A program made the translations under genes and the position numbers. Positions 1 through 5,897 of a stretch of DNA of 19,495 nt are shown piece after piece. Numbering within the stretch: the stretch's first letter is position 1; every line of letters starts with the position of its first letter. Under the pieces are notes generated by a model. It was not told where the DNA came from, did not search any database, and saw only the letters and a list, made by a program, of their open reading frames with translations. The stretch is taken from assembly GCA_003648815.1 (NCBI GenBank), contig QMPZ01000014.1, positions 1 through 19,495 of the forward strand, in the 5' to 3' direction. This DNA comes from Candidatus Aerophobota bacterium (GTDB lineage Bacteria > Aerophobota > Aerophobia > Aerophobales > B47-G16).

Positions 1-191
1 ATATGCACTATCCAGACCAAAGACATCCACAAAAGACCGTTGATGAACATACACCAGGTCTTTATAGATATGTCCAGCTGAACATAGGAGAGAGGGGAGA
101 AAGCAAAAAAACCCGTGATCAGCATTCCCATAAGGATGAGCAAACTCATCATTAAGAGGGCCAAAACAGGGAAGCTCTTTTGGGACGGCAT
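1..191 (-). CDS. N-terminal part of an unrecognised membrane protein
   Basis: An open frame on the minus strand starts with ATG at 191 and runs off the left edge after 63 codons. The visible protein begins MPSQKSF. It then has a hydrophobic stretch at about residues 8-31 (rich in Leu, Met, Phe and Ile) and a second one at about 47-63, so it is probably an integral membrane protein with at least two helices. I do not recognise the family. There is no ribosome binding site before the ATG. Instead, a promoter-like -10 (TATGAT, 198-203) ends only six bases upstream, so the mRNA may be leaderless. Support comes from the hydrophobic composition, the well-placed promoter and the absence of any other gene here. 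Confidence 0.5.
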   Translation of the reverse strand, partial: MPSQKSFPVLALLMMSLLILMGMLITGFFAFSPLSYVQLDISIKTWCMFINGLLWMSLVWIVH

Positions 192-197
192 AAGTCC

Positions 198-225
198 ATC
201 ATAACAAAATCACATTCTTTGTCAA
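198..225 (-). promoter_or_regulatory. Minus-strand promoter of the left-edge membrane gene
   Basis: On the minus strand there is TTGACA (225-220), a 16-base spacer and an extended -10, TGT-TATGAT (206-198). The predicted transcription start is at about 191, which coincides with the A of the start codon. It mirrors the plus-strand promoter at 232-259. Confidence 0.6.
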
Positions 226-238
226 TTTTGATTGACAA
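219..238. repeat. Perfect palindrome between divergent promoters, candidate operator
   Basis: TTGTCAAT (219-226) and ATTGACAA (231-238) are exact reverse complements separated by TTTG. Each arm contains the -35 hexamer of one of the two divergent promoters, so a dimeric protein bound here would cover both. The arms may also be palindromic simply because two identical -35 boxes face away from each other. Confidence 0.6.
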
Positions 239-259
239 TCGTCATAAGTATGTTATTAT
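232..259 (+). promoter_or_regulatory. Promoter of the zinc-ribbon gene pair
   Basis: TTGACA (232-237), a 16-base spacer and an extended -10 TGT-TATTAT (251-259). The expected start is near 266, which gives a leader of about 53 bases. An AAAGGAGA ribosome binding site lies at 305-312, before the ATG at 319. Confidence 0.7.
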
Positions 260-318
260 TAAACCAACAAGGCTAACCAGGAAAGCGGATTTTTCTGCTG
301 AGCAAAAGGAGAATTTAA

Positions 319-546
319 ATGCCTCTTTATCGGTACAAATGTAGTCGATGTGGAGAGGAATTTGTCCGGTTGATAAGAGCCCAGGATAAGGAAGAGATTA
401 GATGTGACAAATGCGGAAGCTCAGATTTAGAAAGGCTTATTTCTAAATTTAGCATAGGAAGGGGAAAAACCGGTAAAAACTCCTCGTCAAGGGTGAGCAG
501 CTGTTCCACCTGTTCAGCAAGAAATTGCAGTAGCTGTGGAAGATAG
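319..546 (+). CDS. FmdB-family zinc ribbon protein
   Basis: This 75-residue protein matches the FmdB / CxxC_CxxC_SSSS family of small zinc ribbons, first described as putative regulators near formamidase genes; the true role is not settled. The start MPLYRYKC is typical. C8-x2-C11 and C29-x2-C32 would bind one zinc ion. The serine-rich tail, usual for the family, here holds four further cysteines as two CxxC pairs (C62/C65 and C70/C73), so a second metal site or redox function is possible. The start is set by AAAGGAGA at 305-312. It is the first gene after the promoter at 232-259 and is followed after 42 bases by another CxxC-pair protein. Family assignment is firm, function is not. Confidence 0.85.
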   Translation: MPLYRYKCSRCGEEFVRLIRAQDKEEIRCDKCGSSDLERLISKFSIGRGKTGKNSSSRVSSCSTCSARNCSSCGR

Positions 547-588
547 GGGTAAATTGGTGAGAAAAACTTCACCAAAAAGGAAAGAAAG

Positions 589-897
589 ATGGTTAAAGAG
601 GTGAAAACGACCCTATTATGTAGCTGGTGTTTTAAAGAAGCTCCTACCATCATCACCTACGTGGGAGACTCCATCGTCAGGATAAAGTGCGAAAGCTGCG
701 GACATACCTTTAAGGTATCCTCTGAGATGCTTTGCTCTTACCTTATCTCTGACTGGAGGAAAAGAGCTTTTACCAAGCCGATAAGGCTGGCCGAGGAGAT
801 CAGAAAAAATCCCTCCCGTTTTATCAATAGCCTTCCCAAAAGAGTCGTCACCAAGCCCTTCAGGATGCTAAAAGAAATAGAGTTGATAGACCTTTAA
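589..897 (+). CDS. Small Cys-rich protein with an internal repeat, function unknown
   Basis: A 102-residue protein with C11-x2-C14 and C34-x2-C37 that likely forms a zinc ribbon in the N-terminal half, with one more cysteine at C49. The second half is basic and helical and contains a motif twice, 26 residues apart: TKPIRLAEEI at 62-71 and TKPFRMLKEI at 88-97. I recall similar short proteins of unknown function in uncultured bacteria but cannot give a role. The start ATG follows a purine-rich AAGGAAAG site. It probably shares an mRNA with the FmdB-like gene 42 bases upstream. Both genes encode small metal-binding ribbons, so a common job in binding nucleic acid or protein is a reasonable guess only. 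Confidence 0.7.
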   Translation: MVKEVKTTLLCSWCFKEAPTIITYVGDSIVRIKCESCGHTFKVSSEMLCSYLISDWRKRAFTKPIRLAEEIRKNPSRFINSLPKRVVTKPFRMLKEIELIDL

Positions 898-1150
898 TCG
901 GTAAGGTCCACAGAGTATTTTTCCATAAAGCTTAGCGTCTCCTTCAGGCTCTCAACGCCTCTTGTACAGCCGATATCCTGAACACAGAGGGCTCAATGAG
1001 CTCCTGCCAGTTTTTAACCTTAGAGTTCCATGCGGTATCAAGGGTAATGGTAACCCCGTATTTTTTAGCCTCTTGAAGAACCCTGGCTACGGGCTCACCG
1101 TCAAATTGGAGCATCAAATAAAAGCCAGCCACATGAAACTGCATCCGATT
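894..1150 (-). pseudogene. Remnant of a PfkB-family carbohydrate kinase with internal deletion
   Basis: Two pieces of a ribokinase/PfkB protein lie on the minus strand in different frames. The first (about 1144-1000) reads QFHVAGFYLMLQFDGEPVA, followed by a helix-strand segment with GVTITLDTAWN. It resembles the middle of PfkB kinases (usual pattern HVAGxFLxPxFDGEPL ... SLDTxWD). At about 990 homology passes to another frame reading ALCVQDIGCTRGVESLK, then ETLSFMEKYSVDLTD and a stop at 896-894. This matches the family's C-terminal end (GALCVTxxGATxGVxSLEETLxFM). The sugar-binding start, and the central part with the catalytic GxGD motif, are missing. The gene therefore lost its 5' end and an internal block and is not functional. 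The open 66-codon frame at 944-1144 is only the first piece running on past the junction. Family recognition is from memory. Confidence 0.7.
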
Positions 1151-1152
1151 TG

Positions 1153-1181
1153 TTGACCAATGAGGGGGTTTCTGTTATAAT
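1153..1181 (+). promoter_or_regulatory. Promoter of recO and the following operon
   Basis: TTGACC (1153-1158), a 17-base spacer and a consensus TATAAT (1176-1181) with the extended TG at 1173-1174. Transcription should start near 1188, 30 bases before the recO ATG. This is the closest match to consensus in the window and probably drives much of the plus-strand housekeeping block. Confidence 0.8.
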
Positions 1182-1217
1182 ATCTTATGCGTCTTTTCCG
1201 AGCCTCAAGGAGGCAAG

Positions 1218-2006
1218 ATGAATCTTTATAAAACAGAAGCGATTGTCCTCAGAGGGTATGACTTAGGTGAACAGGACAAAGTAGTGCTCTTTTACTCTCC
1301 AAAATATGGAAGAATAAGAGTGATAGCCAAGGGAGCAAGGAGGGTAAAGAGTAGATTTGCTCCGGCAATACAGCCTCCTTCTTATGACGAGCTGATAGTT
1401 CACAAGAGCCGAGAAAAAACTTTGGATATCTTAAGCGAGTGCAAGATCAAATATCCCTTCATGAAGATTCGTAGCAGTTTAGTTAAATTTGCTTGCAGCT
1501 CTTATTTAGCTGAGCTGATCACCAGGTTCGCGGCGGATGAACAGCCCTGTCCAGTTCTGTTTTTTCTACTTTTAAAAACCCTTTTTCTCATCGAGGAAGC
1601 AGCTCCCGGACAGAGCTTAAACCTTCTGATTCGCTCCTTCGAGCTCAAACTTCTGGACATATCCGGATACAGACCCTGTATAGAAAGGTGCGTCAACTGC
1701 GGAAAGAAGATAGAGTTCATCAAATCCGCTCATTTCAGCGCAAAGCTTGGAGGTCTCCTTTGTGAGGTCTGCAAGGAAAAAAACGATAGAGGAGCATTGA
1801 CTATATCAAGACAACTGGTAAACTTAATGCACCATCTCCTTCATCTAAGGATGGAGCAAGTTTATAAGTTGAAGGTCAAAGGCAAGATAGAAAGGGAGCT
1901 GGAGATGGTTCTGAAGAGTTTCATCTTTCATCTGGCAGATGGAGAGATGATCACGCTTCCTTTCATTCGTAATTTCGAAAAATTAGAGGCATCGGAATTT
2001 CAATAG
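1218..2006 (+). CDS. recO: DNA repair protein RecO
   Basis: RecO (262 residues, normal length about 240-260) helps load RecA onto SSB-coated single-stranded DNA in the RecFOR pathway. The N-terminal OB-fold is recognisable: the start MNLYKTEAIVLRGYDLGEQD, then YGRIRVIAKGARRVKSRF, with the conserved KGARR at about 38-42. A helical part follows. The zinc site is formed by C158-x2-C161 and C182-x2-C185, with C154 nearby. The ATG is preceded by AAGGAGG (1207-1213). It is the first gene after the strong promoter at 1153-1181 and is followed 62 bases later by the sigma factor. An SSB gene, the functional partner of RecO, lies 2.8 kb downstream in the same direction. Confidence 0.95.
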   Translation: MNLYKTEAIVLRGYDLGEQDKVVLFYSPKYGRIRVIAKGARRVKSRFAPAIQPPSYDELIVHKSREKTLDILSECKIKYPFMKIRSSLVKFACSSYLAELITRFAADEQPCPVLFFLLLKTLFLIEEAAPGQSLNLLIRSFELKLLDISGYRPCIERCVNCGKKIEFIKSAHFSAKLGGLLCEVCKEKNDRGALTISRQLVNLMHHLLHLRMEQVYKLKVKGKIERELEMVLKSFIFHLADGEMITLPFIRNFEKLEASEFQ

Positions 2007-2059
2007 TAAATTTCTTGGGACTATGTTAACCAACACTCAGGCGAACGAGAAATTAATAA

Positions 2060-2078
2060 AGGGGGAGCATGTCCCCCT
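2060..2078 (+). promoter_or_regulatory. Hairpin masking the sigma factor ribosome binding site and start
   Basis: AGGGGGA (2060-2066) and TCCCCCT (2072-2078) are perfect complements. The five-base loop GCATG contains the ATG at 2069-2071, and the left arm is the Shine-Dalgarno sequence. In RNA this G-C-rich stem would block translation initiation unless melted or bypassed. A second 7-bp inverted repeat, AATTTCT (2009-2015) / AGAAATT (2048-2054), fills most of the recO-sigma spacer just upstream. If translation really starts at the ATG at 2111 instead, the hairpin lies in the leader. Confidence 0.6.
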
Positions 2079-3292
2079 CAAGTATCTCGAAAGCAATAGC
2101 TTGTAAGAGGATGGAAAAAGTGGAAAAGAACATAGAAGTTGAACAAATAATGGAACAAAAGGAAGATGAGCTGGAACTGAACACTGTAGGAGAATATTTG
2201 GAGAAGATAGGAAAGACACCTTTGCTCAGCGAGGAGGAGGAAAGGGAATTAGCCAAGAAGATAAAGGAAGGGAGGGAAAACCTTACCCTTTGCGCTATAG
2301 AGGCATCAAAGATAATTAAAAATAATTCTCAGCTTCTTTCCTTATACGCAAAAGAGGGTGGATCAATTAAGAGCCTGAACGAGGTCAAGGAAAGCCTGGA
2401 GAAAGTAAGGGAGATGGTTGATTTTTTAGAACGCAACGAAAAAAAGATCACCAGGGTAAAGCCGGAGAAGGATGCGAAAAGGTTAGAAGAGATCTTAAAG
2501 AAGATTAAGAGGATAAGGCCGGATTACGAGAAGAACAGAAAGAAGATGATGGAGGCCAATCTCCGATTGGTGGTAAGTTTCGCTAAAAAATACACTGGTA
2601 GAGGACTGTCTCTTTTGGATTTAATCCAGGAGGGAAACATTGGTCTTTCCCGGGCTGTGGACAAATTCGACTACAGGTGCAAAAAACGCTTCAGCACATA
2701 TGCCAGCTGGTGGATAAGACAGGCTTTGTCCAGAGCCATTATCGACCAATCACAGACCATACGTGTTCCCACTAACATAGCTCATCTGTTGAAAAAACTC
2801 GGCAAGATTTCCAGACAACTGGAGCAGGAGCTGGGAAGAGAACCCACTCCGGAGGAAATTGCCGAACGAGCAGACCTTCCTCCGGAAAAGATCAGGCAAA
2901 CCATGGGAATAACTCAGACCACTATTTCCTTTGATACCCCTGTAGGAGAGGATAAGGATACGCCGATGATCGATTTTATCCCCAACACCTCCATCCCTCC
3001 CCCTGTATACAGGTTTACCCTAAATATCCTCAGGGAAGAGGTGAGGGACCTGTTAAACCAGGTAGTAAAGGACGAGCGTGAGCTGGAGATATTGAAGTTA
3101 AGGTTTGGTCTGGAGGAGGGAAGAAACTATTCCTTGCGGGAGATTGGAAAAAGATACGGAGTCAGCAGGGAGAGAATCAGGCAAATTCAGGAAAGGGCCT
3201 TAAGCAGATTGCGAGTTCCGGCAGAAAAAAGGGGACTGAGAAGTTATTTAGAGTTATTAGATGCCTTGAGAGCAAACTTACAAGAAAAATAA
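2069..3292 (+). CDS. rpoD: RNA polymerase sigma factor, RpoD/SigA type
   Basis: A group 1-like sigma-70 factor of 407 residues. Region 1.2 is seen at about 36-69 (LNTVGEYLEKIGKTPLLSEEEE). A charged, probably coiled-coil spacer runs over 100-160. Region 2 covers about 160-235, with the -10-melting segment YASWWIRQALSRAI near 211-224 and TIRVP at 230-234. Region 3 covers 240-310 (SFDTPVGEDKDTPMIDF in 3.2). Region 4.2 has the helix-turn-helix YSLREIGKRYGVSRERIRQI at 354-373. There is no acidic region 1.1, so the N terminus is short. The start at 2069 has a GGGGGAG site but sits in a hairpin. An alternative ATG at 2111 has its purines touching the codon and looks poorer. The many TTGACA/TATAAT-like promoters nearby fit a housekeeping sigma factor. 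An alternative sigma of the same group cannot be excluded. Confidence 0.88.
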   Translation: MSPSSISKAIACKRMEKVEKNIEVEQIMEQKEDELELNTVGEYLEKIGKTPLLSEEEERELAKKIKEGRENLTLCAIEASKIIKNNSQLLSLYAKEGGSIKSLNEVKESLEKVREMVDFLERNEKKITRVKPEKDAKRLEEILKKIKRIRPDYEKNRKKMMEANLRLVVSFAKKYTGRGLSLLDLIQEGNIGLSRAVDKFDYRCKKRFSTYASWWIRQALSRAIIDQSQTIRVPTNIAHLLKKLGKISRQLEQELGREPTPEEIAERADLPPEKIRQTMGITQTTISFDTPVGEDKDTPMIDFIPNTSIPPPVYRFTLNILREEVRDLLNQVVKDERELEILKLRFGLEEGRNYSLREIGKRYGVSRERIRQIQERALSRLRVPAEKRGLRSYLELLDALRANLQEK

Positions 3293-3307
3293 GGAAGGAG
3301 AAATCTT

Positions 3308-4405
3308 TTGGCGCACCTTTCGGTAGGAATAATTGGACTGCCCAATGTGGGCAAGTCCACTTTGTTCAACGCCGTCACCCGAGCCGGAGCACGGGTAGCC
3401 AGTTTCCCCTTTTGTACCGTCTCACCTAACGTGGGAATAGCTCCTGTTTCTGACCCTCGATTGGAGGAGCTAAGTCAGTTGATCAACCCCCAGAAGACGA
3501 GTCCGGCAACGATCGAGTTTGTGGATGTAGCTGGCCTGGTAAGGGGTGCTCATCAGGGAGAGGGATTGGGGAATGAGTTTTTATCCAGGATAAGGGGAGT
3601 TGACGCTATTGTGGAGGTCATAAGGTGCTTCAAGGGAAGGCAGGTAGCACATCCTGAGGGTAATGTAGATCCAATAAGAGATGTAGAGATAATAGAGGTA
3701 GAACTTCTTCTTTCGGACCTGAAGATGGTGGAACGGCGATTGACAAAGATGAATAAATTGGTAAAATTTATCTCCAGGGAAGAAGAGGAAAAATTAGCTC
3801 TTCTGGAGAAGGCTAAGGACGTCTTGGAGAAGGGAGATTTTCCACATGAGGCTTTCTCAAAGGAAGAAAGAGAAAAGTTAAGCAAGGAGGGGTTTTTAAC
3901 TTTCAAACCCCTCCTTTATGTAGCTAATGTGGAAGAAGAGAATATAAAGTCACCTTCTCCTCTTCTTTGCTCATTGAAGGATTATGCCCTGAAAAGGAAG
4001 ATAAGGCTAATAGAGATATGCGCTCAGTGGGAGATGGAACTGGCTGAGCTTTCCCAAGAAGAGGCAAGAGAGTTTCTTGAAGATTTAAGGATGGAGGAGA
4101 AAGGAACAGACAAACTGATAAGGGAGGCTTATCGCTTACTTGACTTGATAACCTTTTTTACCATAACAGGAGGAAAAGAAGTAAGGGCTTGGCCGGTAAA
4201 AGAGGGCACTACAGCTGTCAAGGCGGCGGGAAAGGTTCACTCGGATATGGAAAGAGGATTCATATGTGCTGAGGTAGTGCCTGCCAGATCCCTTCTTAAG
4301 GCCGGTTCCCTAAGGCAGGCAAGAGAAGAAGGAATGGTAAGGGTAGAGGGGAGGAATTATATAGTAAGAGATGGAGACGTAATCCATTTTAAGTTCAATG
4401 TCTAA
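3308..4405 (+). CDS. ychF: Redox-regulated ribosome-binding ATPase YchF
   Basis: YchF/OLA1 is an Obg-family P-loop protein that prefers ATP and binds ribosomes. Length (365) is normal. The P-loop GLPNVGKST is at 10-18, the switch segment with SPNVG at 39-43 and DVAG at 73-76. The G4 position is VANVEEE (205-211) rather than NKxD, the known reason this family does not select GTP. A coiled-coil part (about 125-200) and a C-terminal TGS domain (about 280-365, with AWPVKEGTTAVKAAGKVHSD and GDVIHFKF) complete the family layout. The start is TTG at 3308, placed by GGAAGGAG just upstream, 15 bases after the sigma stop. It is separated by 12 bases from rpsF, so all are likely co-transcribed. Confidence 0.95.
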   Translation: MAHLSVGIIGLPNVGKSTLFNAVTRAGARVASFPFCTVSPNVGIAPVSDPRLEELSQLINPQKTSPATIEFVDVAGLVRGAHQGEGLGNEFLSRIRGVDAIVEVIRCFKGRQVAHPEGNVDPIRDVEIIEVELLLSDLKMVERRLTKMNKLVKFISREEEEKLALLEKAKDVLEKGDFPHEAFSKEEREKLSKEGFLTFKPLLYVANVEEENIKSPSPLLCSLKDYALKRKIRLIEICAQWEMELAELSQEEAREFLEDLRMEEKGTDKLIREAYRLLDLITFFTITGGKEVRAWPVKEGTTAVKAAGKVHSDMERGFICAEVVPARSLLKAGSLRQAREEGMVRVEGRNYIVRDGDVIHFKFNV

Positions 4406-4417
4406 GGAGAGGAATGA

Positions 4418-4780
4418 ATGGCATTTTATGAGGCAACCTTTGCTATAAAACCTGACGTAGCTGAAGAGGAGAGAAAAAAGCTTTTACAGGAGATTAAAAA
4501 TTTCATCAGTGATGAAGTAAAAGAAGAAGTAAAAAAAGTGGAAGAGTTAGGGGTGCAAAGCTTTGCCTACGAGGTAGAGAAGGCAAAGGAAGGTTTTTTC
4601 GTCACCATCAACTTCCGGACTGAACCTTCTCAACTGAAAGAAATTCGAGACTTTCTCAAGGCCAAGGATCAGATAATAAGATTGATGATTATAAAAGGGA
4701 AAAAACTTCCTCAAAAGGAGCAATTGGAGACATCAAAAGAGGAAGAAAAGGAGAAAGGAGAGGAAAGTGGCCAGTCTTAA
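4418..4780 (+). CDS. rpsF: 30S ribosomal protein S6
   Basis: Ribosomal protein S6 (120 residues) binds 16S rRNA together with S18 on the platform of the small subunit. The start MAFYEATFAIKPD and the core ELGVQSFAYEVEKAKEGFFVTINF are typical; an acidic Glu/Lys-rich tail follows, as in many bacteria. It has a ribosome binding site AAGGAGAGGA directly before ATG. Its last 14 bases overlap the ssb start, the usual coupling of S6 and SSB. It opens the rpsF-ssb-rpsR-rplI set. Confidence 0.95.
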   Translation: MAFYEATFAIKPDVAEEERKKLLQEIKNFISDEVKEEVKKVEELGVQSFAYEVEKAKEGFFVTINFRTEPSQLKEIRDFLKAKDQIIRLMIIKGKKLPQKEQLETSKEEEKEKGEESGQS

Positions 4781-5183
4781 TCGGGTGATCTTAATAGGCA
4801 ATTTAACCCAGGACCCTGAGATTCGCTATACTCCTGATGGAACACCTGTGGGGAGCTTCACCATAGCTGTGAATCGCCCCTTTACCAATCAAAAGGGAGA
4901 AAGGGAAGCAGACTTTATTCCCATTGTGGTCTGGCGTGAACAAGCCGAGAGGTGCTCGGAGTATCTGACCAAGGGAAGTCAAGTAGCCATCGATGGAAGG
5001 CTTCAGATTCGTTCTTACGAGGATAAGGATGGAATAAGAAGAAAAAGAGCTGAGGTGATAGCCTGGAGAGTGGTTTTCCTGCAAAGACTGAAGAAGCAGC
5101 CCCATCCGGAGGATGTAGAGGATAAGTTCGAGAACGAGATAGAGAAGATCCCCATAGATGAGGGAATGGAAGAAGAAGCTTAG
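4767..5183 (+). CDS. ssb: Single-stranded DNA-binding protein
   Basis: SSB (138 residues) coats single-stranded DNA in replication, repair and recombination. The OB-fold is clear in residues 1-110: LNRVILIGNLTQDPEIRYTP, then GSFTIAVNRPF, ADFIPIVVWREQAE and KGSQVAIDGRLQIRSYEDKDG. The start is GTG at 4767 with AAGGAGAGGAAA before it, inside the end of rpsF (14-base overlap), so translation is probably coupled. The acidic tail is very short and ends in DEGMEEEA; the DDDIPF-type tip that binds partner proteins such as RecO, DnaG or PriA is not present. The tail does contain a KIPI segment. This may change how partners dock. Confidence 0.95.
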   Translation: MASLNRVILIGNLTQDPEIRYTPDGTPVGSFTIAVNRPFTNQKGEREADFIPIVVWREQAERCSEYLTKGSQVAIDGRLQIRSYEDKDGIRRKRAEVIAWRVVFLQRLKKQPHPEDVEDKFENEIEKIPIDEGMEEEA

Positions 5184-5208
5184 CCTAATTTCTTTTTAAG
5201 GAGGAGTT

Positions 5209-5427
5209 ATGCAGCGCAAACCAAAGTTCAGGAGGAAAGTTTGTAGTTTTTGTTCCTCGGGAGATAACCTTATTGATTACAAGAATGTGGAAACCCTAAG
5301 GTATTATATAGATAGTCGAGCTCGTATAAAGAACAGAAGGCGTACTGGAGTGTGCGCCAAGCACCAAAGGCAGCTGACGAAGGCAATTAAAAGAGCTCGT
5401 CAGATGGCGCTTTTACCTTATAAATAG
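5209..5427 (+). CDS. rpsR: 30S ribosomal protein S18, zinc-binding form
   Basis: S18 (72 residues) pairs with S6 on the small subunit. The start RKPKFRRKVCSFC and the core NVETLRYYIDSRARIKNRRR are diagnostic. C12-x2-C15 with C49-x2-H52 gives a complete zinc-binding set, the so-called C+ form. The ATG follows AAGGAGG. It lies 25 bases after ssb and 8 bases before rplI, in the standard order. Confidence 0.96.
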   Translation: MQRKPKFRRKVCSFCSSGDNLIDYKNVETLRYYIDSRARIKNRRRTGVCAKHQRQLTKAIKRARQMALLPYK

Positions 5428-5435
5428 GGGGAAAG

Positions 5436-5897
5436 ATGAAGGTTATACTAAAGCAGGATGTGGACAATCTCGGGCAAAGAGGGGATATAATAGAGGTGGC
5501 TGATGGATATGCACGTAACTTTCTTTTCCCCAGGAATTTAGCCCTGAGGGCTACCCCTGAGAACGTCAAACAGGAAGAAGAAAGAAAGAAAATTGCCCAA
5601 CAAAGGCAGGATAGAGAAAAATGGAAGGCTCTTAAGATAGCTGAAAAGCTGAAAGGAGTCAGGTTATCCATAAAAAGACAGGTAGGAGAGGAAGGAAAGC
5701 TATTTGGTGCGGTCACCTCGCAGGATATCGCCCGGGAGATAAAAAGAAGGCTTAACGTGGAGATAGACCATCGTAAGGTTGATCTATCGGAGCCCATAAG
5801 GGTCATTGGAATCAGGGAAATCTCGCTTAAACTTCATCCTGAAGTGGAGATCTCCTTTGAGGTGGAGGTAACGAAAAATGTCGAAGAGAAAAAATAA
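5436..5897 (+). CDS. rplI: 50S ribosomal protein L9
   Basis: L9 (153 residues, usual 147-150) binds 23S rRNA through its N-terminal domain and extends from the L1 stalk base by a long helix. The signature VDNLGQRGDIIEVADGYARN followed by FLFPRNLALRAT is exact for the family. The central helix is charged (residues about 45-75). The C-terminal domain has GEEGKLFGAVTSQDIA. The ATG follows a GGGGGAAAG site. Its last 20 bases overlap the start of the homocitrate-synthase gene, an unusual link between a ribosomal protein and a metabolic enzyme. Confidence 0.96.
   Translation: MKVILKQDVDNLGQRGDIIEVADGYARNFLFPRNLALRATPENVKQEEERKKIAQQRQDREKWKALKIAEKLKGVRLSIKRQVGEEGKLFGAVTSQDIAREIKRRLNVEIDHRKVDLSEPIRVIGIREISLKLHPEVEISFEVEVTKNVEEKK

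Noticed and set aside
889..922. GACCTT / AAGGTC stem followed by a T run, after the Cys-rich gene
   Set aside because: The stem is only 6 bp and the T run starts about ten bases past it, so it is not a convincing intrinsic terminator.
944..1144. Open minus-strand frame of 66 codons as a real small gene
   Set aside because: Its content is the middle of a PfkB kinase and the family's C-terminal part follows in another frame, so it is a pseudogene piece; no ribosome binding site is present.
2069..2110. Taking the sigma factor start at the ATG at 2111 instead of 2069
   Set aside because: At 2111 the purine stretch touches the start codon, while 2069 has a strong, well-spaced site; kept as an alternative because that site is hidden in a hairpin.
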